A stretch of 64,000 nt of DNA from Mucor racemosus. Taxonomy: Eukaryota; Mucoromycota; Mucoromycetes; Mucorales; Mucoraceae. The notes under the pieces are model-generated. The model saw only the letters and a program-made list of their open reading frames with translations. It was not told the DNA's origin and searched no databases. This document shows positions 45,681-56,579 of this stretch, one piece after another. The position numbers and the translations under genes are program-made. The stretch covers positions 1,798,001 to 1,862,000 of the forward strand of contig JAPEHQ010000012.1 in assembly GCA_027405735.1 (NCBI GenBank), written 5' to 3'. Position 1 is the first letter of the stretch. Each line of letters opens with the position of its first letter.

Positions 45681-46585
45681 ATAATTTAATTCAATAAATC
45701 AAAACTCATTGCAATGTAGCTAATAGTCCGTAATATTGGTTAAATCCGCTTGAATTAATCATAAATCACTCAAATATGCTAGTACTTGTATACAATTGAT
45801 GTTAGGGTCGAAGCATAATGTACTTTATTTGACTGAAAGCACATAATCACACTCTCAAGCCAAGAGTTAGATCAACCTATCTTTTCCGATGTCATTTTTT
45901 ATAAAATTATGTAATTCAAATGTTTTGGCATAAAATTTTAAAACAAAAATAGATGAGCATACCACGCATGCATCAAAATGTTAATACGCTTGTTACATTG
46001 TATAAAAAGCAAAATTGAGTTTGCAATAATTCTTTGAACATGTACAGATATCTCTATGATATTAGGTTCGAACTCAACCAAATGCCATAAAAATTTTCAG
46101 GAACGGCAAGTTTTGTTGATTGGGATGCTTATATGCAGCGTTCAAACCATTATTTGGGAGTATACAAGTAGTAGAGTACCTTGTATTGCCAAAAGTCGTT
46201 CATATTTGATCGTATGAACCCATATTAGATCAAAACTAACCGAAATTTCGCTTTTTATGCAATACATTCTGTAATATTCCGAAAATTAGAGATGGGTTTC
46301 ACGTCTATTAATTCTATATTTATTTCAATGCAATGAAACCCTGTTCTTGAATGAGGCGATAGATGATCTCTTAAAATTACTTTGTACTGAAAAATAAATT
46401 ATGAATGGAAATTTCATGCTTCAACAAAATCTGCAAATCGAAACTACTATTGCCTTACTAATACAGACTTGGTGACGTTCAGCGGAGATGTCTACATCAT
46501 AAAGATACCATTTATAAAACCCCCATCTATCTTTTTACCTTTGGCTTCTCGTCTTTTAGTTGAATAAAACCCAAATAATAACGCA
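45681..46585. other. Intergenic, no gene recognised
   Basis: About 900 bp of AT-rich DNA. A pyrimidine-rich stretch (CCCCCATCTATCTTTTTACC near 46520) precedes the next gene. Nothing else seen. Confidence 0.35.
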
Positions 46586-47632
46586 ATGTCTTTAAAGGAA
46601 GTTGGTAGAAACAAGTGCTTTGGTGGTAATGTTGTCAAGTACGAGCATCATTCCGAGGAACTCAATTGTGACATGAAGTTCAATGTCTTCTTACCTAAAG
46701 AAGCTTCAGAACAAAAAGTGCCCGCAATATACTTTTTGTCTGGTTTGACGTGTACTGAAGACAATTTTATCCAAAAGAGTGGTGCAATGGCTGAAGCAGC
46801 CAAATTTGGCATTGCCTTGATTGCCCCTGATACTTCTCCACGTAATAACGCTTTCTTTATTATGATATTATATCTTTAAATACTCAAATCATGCATATTT
46901 TAAATAGGTGGTGTTAGCATTGACGGCGACAGTGATTCATGGGATTTCGGTACTGGTGCTGGTTTTTATGTAGATGCTACTGAACCAAAATGGGCAAAGC
47001 ATTATCGTATGTATTCTTATATTGTAAAGGAATTGCCTAATCTTGTTAAGGAACAATTGCCTGTTGTAAGTGTGTTTTGTGTGGAAAATATCAAATTTGT
47101 TAATCTTGAAAATCTGATCTTTATATAAATAAATCTAGGATGAAACTCGTGTATCTGTCATGGGTCATTCTATGGTAAAATTTGAATGCGTGCGGCCGAG
47201 AAATCAATTATTAACTCTTACTTTTAGGGTGGTCATGGTGCATTAACTATTCACATCAAAAACCCAACTCAATTTAAAACAGCATCAGCATTTTCCCCTA
47301 TCGCAAACCCTATCAATTGTCCTTGGGGACAAAAGGCTTTCTCCAATTATCTTGGATCCGATGACAAGGAATCATGGAAGAAATACGACACTGTCGAATT
47401 ATTAAAAACCCACATGAATGAACGTTTGAATATTCTTGTAGATGTTGGTACTTCAGATGGATTCTTGGAAAAGGAACTACTTATTGATCAACTCAAAAAG
47501 GCTACCAAGGAATTGGGCCGTGAAAGTGAATTCAATATTCGTTATCAAGATGGTTATGATCACAGTTACTTTTTTATTTCTACTTTTATTGCTGATCACA
47601 TCAAACATCATGCAGATATTTTAAAGGCCTAA
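46586..47632 (+). CDS. S-formylglutathione hydrolase (esterase D)
   Basis: Cytosolic serine hydrolase of the glutathione-dependent formaldehyde detoxification route, cleaving S-formylglutathione to formate and glutathione. Exons: 46586-46841, 46908-47065, 47139-47174, 47228-47632; 284 aa, the family's normal length. [13 protein letters not shown] and [20 protein letters not shown] are family hallmarks. The catalytic triad is S149 in GHSMGG, D227 in GTSDGFL and H262 in YDHSYFF. The Gly-rich nucleophile elbow is split by the 36-nt third exon. The partner formaldehyde dehydrogenase is not in this window. Confidence 0.95.
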
Positions 47633-47718
47633 AAATAAAGCTTTAATTTAATCATAAGCCACTACTGCTGTTGGTCTTAATTTTTTTCTTTTTTCCTCTC
47701 CAGTTAATTGTAAGCAAA

Positions 47719-48361
47719 ATGTCTGAAAACAAGGAAAAAACAAAGATCAATACAGAAGAGAACGAAAAGTTGAAAACTCAAATTGATGCTTCAATCGGTA
47801 TCGCAAGAACACTTATTAATTCTTGGTTACCTGCACCAAAACCAGGAGAGAAATTAGACGATGATGATGAGGATGATACACTCAGTAAATATTCCACCGG
47901 AAGACCTGACAGGTAAAGTCTATCAAAGGAAGGAATTGAATTATCAGCACTGTATATTTATAATTACACATAGACTTGGGCTTGGCGCTAAATTCTTATC
48001 TCATGCTGAAGCAATGCGCCATAATAACGATGGTGGTTTAGCATCCAAAGAAGAGATTTTGCTCAAAAATAAAATCCTAAATCAGAATCGAAAAGCAGCA
48101 ACTCATCGTGAAGCACCTACACCCATTGGAAAACGTTTCCGTCCTCAAGATCAAAAATCCGATTCTTCAGATGATGATGAAGAAGAATCTCGATCAACTA
48201 CAGTTGGTACCAAGCAACAACCCAAGAAAAAAGTCAAAGCAGCATCAGCACAAGCACCTTCCAATGTCAATAACAACAACAAGAAAAAGATTGGAAATCA
48301 AGGTGATTTTTTATCCATGTATTTATCAGAACGTGCTGGTAAAAAGAAGAATAAAAAGTAA
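47719..48361 (+). CDS. Small basic protein, DUF3245-like, probably nuclear
   Basis: Exons 47719-47912 and 47974-48361 give 193 aa. The start MSENKEKTKI is followed by ASIGIARTLINSWLPAPKPG and an acidic KLDDDDEDDTLSKYSTGRPD, a pattern I associate with the fungal DUF3245 family of small uncharacterised proteins. LGLGAKFLSHAEAM follows, then PIGKRFRP, an Asp/Ser stretch and a Lys-rich C-terminus ending GDFLSMYLSERAGKKKNKK. The basic tail suggests a nuclear or nucleolar location. Only 86 bp separate it from the upstream hydrolase. Confidence 0.82.
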
Positions 48362-50166
48362 TCAAGATATACCCCCTCTCTCTCTCTCTCTCTATTTCAT
48401 TTATTTTGCTCAAATTCCTGGTCGTTTAGTCCCGTTTTATTAATGCAGCCTTGCTTACACACCTATGCAGTTGAAATGATATGTAGTTATATGAATTGAA
48501 CTAATAAATGCATGATAGCACAAGAAACAGAGATATTTATTTCTGGGACTTTTGTATGCACAATTCTCAAAAACATCTCATATTTAACGATATTTTCAGT
48601 ATTTTTCAATGAAAAAATTTTGCAATTAAAGTATACTATCAATTCAACGATTTAACACAAGTTCTAGATGTTCTTTTAACCGTAATTTGCGTTTTTAATT
48701 CTTTAAAAGCAAAACATCACAATCAAACTCGTTCTGTGCGGACATTGAAATCGATTGTTTTCAAAATGGATAAATTTCATTTAAAAAAACTTTTGGCACT
48801 TCAAATCGATATTACGACACGACTTGGCAAGCAAACGTTACTTTTACTTCTAATGTAGTATATGCGCAATAAAGCAAAGAATTTGATGATGCTACTCACA
48901 AACAGATCCAAAAAAATTTCATAGAGCTATATACGAAAAACCGTGTTTCACGTTTTTTGAGGAAAAGTCAAAATTTTGCATAATAAACAACCTATCTAAT
49001 TTTTTTATATAATTAAGGGCGCTTTTACAATCATTTTGAGCTTAGGAATGCTATAGTAGAAAATCTCGTTTTTGAGGTCAAAAATTGGTTTTAATGTATT
49101 TATGGATCTCGACCCTTACAACCATAGGCGAAAATGAGAGCCAAAATTGATTTCGATTTTTTGATTTTCGATACTCTAAAAAGTGGTTTATATCCTACTT
49201 TTGTATCGTAAAAGACGAATGCATGGGTTTTCAAGACGTGAAAACGCTTTGATCTAGAGATATTACGGGTTCAAAATCTGAAATATAACAGTATTTGAGC
49301 ACCTAAAAGGTATATTACTCAATGATTTGGTTCATAACACTTGAATTTATCAATCTTTGATTGTTCATCTATGGTCATGGCATGTTTAAAGCATAGCATG
49401 ATAAGTATAAATGGTTGTTAGATACCGAAAAATCTAATAAGTTTGCTTTAACTTTGCAGATAAAATATGAGGATTGTTGTGGAAAAAACAAATTTATAGG
49501 TATTTTTTTCTATTCTGATATTTGAAACAATTATCAAGTAATATTCCACAAGATAAATGTAATAATTATCAAATTGGTTTATGTATATCCCTTGATTATC
49601 GACGGAAACGTACTGTACAAGCCTGCTTGGAAAACTATGAAAAATGTGCGCAATTTCCTAGTAGGGTGAATATTATTAGTCATACCCAATGAACTTTAGA
49701 TTTGCTATATAAAAATAAAAATATCCTTGTGTTTTTTAGATAAATAAATACAATATTATACGTTTTGCATCTTGATTTTCGATTGTTGGATGCAAGATAC
49801 AATTCTTCAAATATTGGTAGAATTCTCGGTATTTGATTTTTTTACCCAGACAATCGCCTTGCAACTCAGAATATAGACATTATATACTTGAAATGGATGT
49901 ATACCTGTTATTATTATGTTTCAATATTATCGTCTTCCTATGAAGAATTACTTGTGATTTATTATTATTCAATGTGAGTTACGGTTTAAAAATAGCAAAG
50001 ATTTGTTTATAGAATCGAGTGATTGAATAAATACAATTTTAAAATAAATGAATTACAGTTTCGTACAACCAGCAACATATTAAAATCAATTAATGGTTGT
50101 TAAATTGCAAAACAATTGAAATCATCTTTTCTATTCTACAAACTTTTATTTACTATATATCAATTG
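48362..50166. other. Intergenic with (TC)n tract, no gene recognised
   Basis: A CT dinucleotide repeat at about 48374-48394 follows the small basic gene. The rest is AT-rich with short hairpin-prone stretches (for example TTTTTCAATGAAAAAATTTT near 48603). No convincing frame and no clear R similarity. The 5' flank of the GH17 gene lacks an evident TATA. Confidence 0.35.
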
Positions 50167-51051
50167 ATGAAAATATATCTATTTATTCTAATTGTGACAT
50201 TCTCACTGATACAATTGTGTCAACCTCTACCTTTAGAGAATAGACCAAGCAGAGTGCACTTGAAAAGCGTTACATACACACCTCTTAAGGCTGACGGCAC
50301 CTGTCGAACTGCTACTGATATAACTGCTACCGTCAAGAGAATGAAAGCAGCTGGGATTAGTAATATCCGTACCTACAGTCAAAATTGCAATCAGCTTGCT
50401 ACTATTTTAAAAGCTATTAAAGCTAATGGTGGAGGAATGACAGTGTTGACAGGTGTTTATATTGATGGATCAAAGAACGACAATGTAGAAATAGCCACTC
50501 TTAAATCTGTGCTAACCAAAAAGAAAAATACACAATACATTCGTGGTATCCTCGTGGGCAATGAGCTCGTTTTCAATCAGGTCATGAGCTCAACTGACCT
50601 TATCAAGAAAATTAAAATTGTCAAAGCATTTGCTAAAGATTATAAAGTGGGTACTTCAGAAATTTTTACTAGCTATACCAAAGATTTGATGAATGCATCA
50701 GATATTATTGCGGTAAATCTTCATCCTTTCTTTTCTCAAGTAAAAATTGGAGATGCCATGAAAAATTTGGCCGCTCAATACAAGGATTTTAAAAAGTTAA
50801 CTGGAAGAAAAAAGGTGTACATTTCTGAAACTGGCTGGCCCAGCGCTGGAAATGATTATGGTGCTGCACATCCAAGTGTTGCTAATATGAAAAAGTTTGC
50901 TACTTTATTGGCCAAATCCAACCTACCCTACTATTACTTTGAATGGGAAGATTCTGCGTGGAAACAGCCTGGTGATTATGGGATTGAGCCTCATTGGGGA
51001 CTTTTAGATACTAATGGAAAGGCTAAATTCTCTTTGAATAGTTTAAAGTAG
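50167..51051 (+). CDS. Secreted GH17 beta-1,3-glucanase/glucanosyltransferase
   Basis: Cell-wall glucan hydrolase or transferase of the Bgl2/Scw family type. Intronless, 294 aa from the ATG at 50167; the frame opens upstream at a TTG (50116), but the ATG gives a clean signal peptide (MKIYLFILIVTFSLIQLCQP, cut before about residue 25). Acid/base E133 lies in LVGNELVF and nucleophile E221 in VYISETGWPSAG, both standard for GH17. DSAWKQPGDYGIEPHWGLLD is the typical C-terminal block. There is no Ser/Thr stalk or GPI signal, so it is probably soluble or non-covalently wall-bound. The lack of introns sets it apart from its neighbours. Confidence 0.93.
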   Translation: MKIYLFILIVTFSLIQLCQPLPLENRPSRVHLKSVTYTPLKADGTCRTATDITATVKRMKAAGISNIRTYSQNCNQLATILKAIKANGGGMTVLTGVYIDGSKNDNVEIATLKSVLTKKKNTQYIRGILVGNELVFNQVMSSTDLIKKIKIVKAFAKDYKVGTSEIFTSYTKDLMNASDIIAVNLHPFFSQVKIGDAMKNLAAQYKDFKKLTGRKKVYISETGWPSAGNDYGAAHPSVANMKKFATLLAKSNLPYYYFEWEDSAWKQPGDYGIEPHWGLLDTNGKAKFSLNSLK

Positions 51052-52298
51052 TATATGCTAGTTTATGCATACATTTTGCAGATAGTTTCCATCTTAAATT
51101 TAATTGCAGTAATAAATAAATAACATGCAAGTAAAGTTTATAAAAGTAAATGGCATTGAAACCAAAAAACTGTTTGTATATGTTATTTTTCACAGAGAAG
51201 TATATGTAGTGTTTAAACTATCAAAATGGACAAAATCTGTAAATTTAGATGTCTATTCATTGATGTAAATTTTTAATAAAAGCTCCTAAAATTTAGATTC
51301 AGGAACAAAACTTCATCTCCCAAATAATGTCAAACTTTATTCCAATTTACTCACATCAATTCATTTAAAAAAAAGCGTGCACATTAACCATTTAATGGTA
51401 AAGTAAGTTTACACAAAGAAAATAGTCTTGGTAATAAAAAGAGCTTCAAATTTTCAAGCAAGATGGGATGGTCTAAAAAAGGAAAATACATATACAAAGT
51501 AAATTCATTGATTGATTACGCCAAAGCAAACCATACATATTGCATTTAATGTAGAGAATACCTCCCTTTTTTGTTCTAAAATGTCACTACCCGAGTTTCT
51601 CAGCAGTAAACAACTGTAATATGGCATGTTTTTTTTCAATGTTTAATATAAACAATGCATATTAAATGAAAATACATTTGATGTTGATAAGATCCAAATC
51701 TTTCATGAAAATTGCTCAAGCAGAGCCTTTTTTTGACTTTGAAGAGCCCGTGCGGATTCCTTAAAATAGGACAATCATGTGATGTATGGATATTTAGTGT
51801 GTATGAAATGGAAAGGCAAGGAGTTGTTGCGTAGATGATGGCAACAGCATGGTATTGTCACTCGGAGTTGCAAGTAATTGTCACTCCAAATATATGGTTC
51901 TGGGAACACAAGGAAATTAATAAGGTATCTATTATGATGCATTGGATGGTTATCAAGTTTTATTATAGTATCTTTCGATCAGTAATCATAATTTGGTTTA
52001 ATGTTGCTTTTTTAAGTGTTTAAGCGAATACCACATAGGATAACAATGAAAGTCTCAGGTAGTAGGAGTAAATGGGGACCTCGTAAAAAAAGGTATCAAG
52101 TTGTACCACAGTGCACACACACAAGCACACATACACAAGCACACATTCGAATAGTACACAATCCTCATAAAAAAGTGATTTATCCCGCCAAATAAAGCAT
52201 AAATAAACAAGATCGACCTTTCTTTATTAGATATTCTCTCCTTTTTTCCCTTCTTCTCTTTCTCTTTTTCATTATTCTGACATTTTGGTTATGATATT
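51052..52298. other. Intergenic upstream of the RapGAP gene
   Basis: AT-rich, with an ACACACAAGCACACATACACAAGCACACA tract near 52113-52146 and a pyrimidine-rich leader (TCTCTCCTTTTTTCCCTTCTTCTC, about 52233-52259) just before the start. No gene. Confidence 0.4.
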
Positions 52299-52448
52299 AT
52301 GAATTTAAATAATGAATCAACTTTTATTCCTGTACCCACACCTTCAAAAAGATCATCACTTTCATCGCGTGCTAGTAGAATACCACAGAAATTAGCGCAA
52401 TCAACCTTTTTTTCATTGAAACCATCAGCTAGTACATTGATTAACACC

Positions 52449-52481
<33 letters not shown>

Positions 52482-54319
52482 AATAATAATAAAAATAATA
52501 ACAATAATAATAATAATAATAATAATAATGATAGATTATCAACTCGCATTAGTCAAATGTTGTTTAGACAAAGAACTACCAGTGAATCAACTATCAGGGA
52601 GTCTAGATCATCATCAACGCAAAGTCTAGATTACAGTAATAATACTGATACAAGTCGAAATTACCCATCTCGTAGTTTAGATATTCCAACGCATGAAGCA
52701 GGGCGAGTAAGTAGGTTTGATTTGTATGTCGTATAGTTATAATTAACTTTTGTATTAGATTTACAATAGAAATAGCCTTAGATCTAACCAAATTACTAGA
52801 ACTACTGCTGTATTAGATAACAATCAAACGCAATCATCAACATCGTCTTCTCCTTATTCAGTTTCATCTCCTGAGAGAACAGACTTTTATTCGTATTATT
52901 ACAGCAACAACAACAATAACACTGATACAGCAAAAGATGAATTCAACTTGTTCTCTCCTCTTTCTTTCTCAAATTCATCCGTTTCTTCATTTGCTGATTC
53001 CATATTAAACCATCATATTACACCACCGTCATCTCCAATGATACCCATGATTATTAAAAACAATATATCATCAATATCTGTACCCGCAAAATTAGCAATT
53101 GAAGAATTTGCCAATGCCTTAATTGAACGTTGTACACATTTAATAGACTTGATGAATACAACAGACACTACAGATGATGCTACTGCTCTTGATGACATGG
53201 ACTTTTCTCACGTCCGAGAGATGGAATTGTTGTCAAACCAAACAATGATTTTGATAGATGCATGTGATGAATCTCTTTGCTTGCAAGACATTAAACTGCA
53301 AATTCAAAAAGAAGATTTTTACGTGTCAGTAGAGTCAATGAAATCATTCGTAAGTATAATAATTGTTCTATAACGTTTAATTTTAATTTCATTTCACTGT
53401 AATTTAGCTGGTGGAAATTCAAACAATTTGCCAAAAATGCTTGATATTGCACAAAAACTTATCATGTTTAAGTTTTAATGTATCAGATGGATTTAAAAAG
53501 GAATCACCTAAAATCGATTCAATGAATTATACTGCAAAATATTATCAGGAATTACAATCAGATCAAATTGACGCGAATGCAAATTGGTTTAGGCACCATT
53601 TCGTTGGAAAACCATATCATACTTTTATTGGAAGTTTGAAACAAGATTTGCCTATTAATTTACCATTAATTGAAACAACAACAACAACAACAACTAGTAC
53701 AAAAAAGAGCAAATCCAAACTAAATTCTTATTTTGGTAGTAACACTACTGATGATAATTCACTTGCAAATGACTCAATCGGCATAATTTCGGTGATTCAG
53801 GAACGAGCAAAGGATTTTAGTGGTCCAGGAAATGGTGCTGCCGCTATTCTCGGGTCCCAATATCGTATTATTATTCGTAGTAAAGAGGTAAACGTTTTAA
53901 AAGTTAATGAAACATAATAAACTAACCCCATTAAATAGTTTGAACAGGCTCGTTACATCATTCATGAATGTATGGCAAAAGAAACCCAATCTTCATTTGA
54001 AGCAAGAGGTGAAAGCATTAAACTAGACAAATGTATACCAAATAGTCACCATGATAAACGACTTCGACCATTTATGAGCAGAAATTCAAACCAACATGGA
54101 TCATCAATGCCTCAATTGAGCGATGCTAATAACACAACAACGTCCAGAATGCTTCGAGCAGCTATTCTATCTGTTTGTCCAAATATAGATTTACGTTCAT
54201 TTAAAGAATTATCGGCTGAATCAACTATTATGGCAGGTTTGGAAAAAGACCTATTAAAATATGACGAAATTCATGTAAGTTAAATGAATCCAATTCACTC
54301 CCTAAATTATTAATTTTAC

Positions 54320-54357
<38 letters not shown>

Positions 54358-56046
54358 TACCAAAACATTATAAATTTGGTCTACTCACAATACGCGATAA
54401 TCAAACTACTGAAGAATCTTGGTTTTCAAATACTGGTTTATCCGATAATCTACAAGATTTCTTGAATATAATGGGCCAAAAGATCAAATTAAAAGGTTAT
54501 AAAGGTTATTCAGCTGGTCTGGATACTAAAAGTAAGTTGTTTTTGTTTAGTTTGTTTTGACAAGGAAACTAAAAAAAAAAAAATGCTATTAAAATCAAGC
54601 TGGTGAATCGGGCGAATCTGCTTATATTTCAAAATGGAATGATTTTGATATCATGTATCATGTGGCACCATTAATGCCTTCCCAAAAGAATGATAAACAA
54701 CAAGTGCTACGAAAAAAACACATTGGAAATGGTAAATATAGTTAAAATCGCACGTTTTTGACTAAACTAACAACAGATCAGATATTGTGTCTATTATCTT
54801 TCTTGAAGGCAATCAAGCATTTAATCCCAAAGCTATTCGATCTCAATTTCTTCATGTTTATATAATTATTCGGCCTGAATTTGTAAATGATAGAAAATGC
54901 TGGAGGTAATAAGTTTGTCGGTATGAAATCAAAAGATGCTGTACTAAAAAAAACCCCCATACAGAATTGAAGTGTTAACAAAAAGTAATGTCGCTGAATT
55001 TGGCCCTGCTATACCAAGTCCACCTTTATTTTACGATGGCGATATCTTGAAGGAATTCTTGACAATAAAATGTAAGAATATCATTTAAATTACTATAATT
55101 ATAATAACACTAACCCTTGTAATAATCACAGTAATCAATGCAGAGAATGCAGCACTTAAATCAGATAAATTCTTTATTCCCAATAATAAAGCTCGATTAG
55201 GTCTTCTCTCAACACATATTCAAACTGGACTCTCATTCAATATACCTCAAGTGTTGAGATCTGCTAGTACAAATAGATTGACAAGCAACAAATCTGCTTC
55301 CTATCTTTCCGTCAGTAAACAACGTCAAGAACAACAGCAACAAAAGAAACCTCAAAGACCTAAATCTGTAAACAATAAATCACCTTCAAATAGCATTGGC
55401 AGTAATAGATCATCGAGATTACTTCGAGAAGCTATTTTAGATGAAGAGAAAAGAAGTAGAGCTACAATGGCAAGTACAGATATACCACCCATGCCTTCTA
55501 TAACTAGATCAACTTTATTACAAGATTTGAAGAAAGGTTTTGCATCCGGTTCAAAAAAGATTAAAGGCGAAAAGAGTATTACTCGAAAAACAAGTCAATT
55601 AAAAATTAGTACCACACCTACAAACACAAAACAGCAATTGGAAAGTGTTTGTGAATCTAATGGCTCTGGTAGTCATACTAAAGGTAGACTATTAAATCTA
55701 AAATGCATTAAAAAAAAACAAAAAACTCATACTACATAATCAAGATCAAGATGATATGTTTGTAGGGAAAGATATAAATATTTCTTCAGAAAGTTTCATT
55801 TCAACTGAACAGTTGTTTTCTACTGCTTCTACTACTGGTGACTCCATAAATACCACTGCCACCACCGCAACAACAGCTACCTCTACAGCAGCAAAAAAAT
55901 CCTCTCCACCTGCTCATAATCGTTTCACAATGAACCCTTTTTCTACAAAATCTACTATTCGTCCTCCTAATTTAATTCTAAGTACTACTGCAGCTACTAC
56001 TGCTACAAGTATGAGTAATAGTCATGTATCAGGTCTATCCTGGTAA
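52299..56046 (+). CDS. RapGAP-domain protein
   Basis: GTPase-activating protein for a Rap/Rsr1-type small GTPase, likely in polarity or morphogenesis. Exons: 52299-52706, 52759-53349, 53408-53887, 53939-54274, 54357-54531, 54600-54731, 54782-54905, 54965-55071, 55132-55683, 55745-56046; 1068 aa, all phases closing. Residues 1-330 are low-complexity (poly-Asn near 50-75). RapGAP occupies about 600-800: KLKGYKGYSAGLDTKTGESG, MYHVAPLMP, then RKKHIGNDIVSIIFLEGN and FLHVYIIIRPE. The Asn of HIGND (about 707) is the expected catalytic Asn thumb. The C-terminus is basic, Ser/Thr-rich. A last intron (55684-55744) is needed; otherwise translation stops at 55739. The 3' end of intron 4 is a pure A run rather than pyrimidines. 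Confidence 0.9.
54322..54355 (+). repeat. A34 homopolymer directly at a splice acceptor
   Basis: Thirty-four A followed by G form the end of intron 4 of the RapGAP gene (exon 5 starts 54357, IPKHYKFG). There is no polypyrimidine tract between the probable branch region and the AG. Confidence 0.8.
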
Positions 56047-56579
56047 TAATATATAAAATAAATGTCTATACAGCTTGATTTGTATTTTCTTGATTTTCAA
56101 AATTGAAAATTTAATTAATTGAAAATTCTACATCTAACACTACTTTCAATGTGCGTATGTTTAATGAGGTTCGTCTATTCCATTGAAATAATTTAGTTTT
56201 GTCAGAGTGCTTTGGTGAATCATTAGCGCATCGAAATACCTTGCATTAAGGTTATCTCTTTTATATATTATAAAGGCAAACCCATGGCATAAATTTAAAG
56301 GATTGATTTCGGGCTATGCATTGAAATACAATATAATATATGTTTTGATGAATTATATAGCATCTCAGGTACGTTTAGATTTTTCTCTTTCCAGAAAACA
56401 AATGGTAATCATAATCGTAATCGTAGTTAAATCAGTTTTCGCTAGCCTTTAAAAAATCTGCAACGAGAAAAAGCTGAATTGCTTTTAAGGTTGTTAGTTT
56501 TCAAAATCGGAGAGTGCCCTCATTTCTATAGCTAACCTCATACGGACCACTTATAAAGGTATACCTTAGACACTGCCAA
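56047..56579. other. Intergenic 3' of the RapGAP gene
   Basis: AT-rich. No gene. R copy 4 begins near 56580. Confidence 0.3.

Noticed and set aside
48560..49330. Possible fifth R copy
   Set aside because: Similar AT-rich texture and a shared CACGTTTTTTGAGG-like word only; no extended alignment found by eye.
52289..52549. Poly-Leu minus-strand frame
   Set aside because: Complement of the AAC/AAT poly-Asn repeat of the RapGAP gene.
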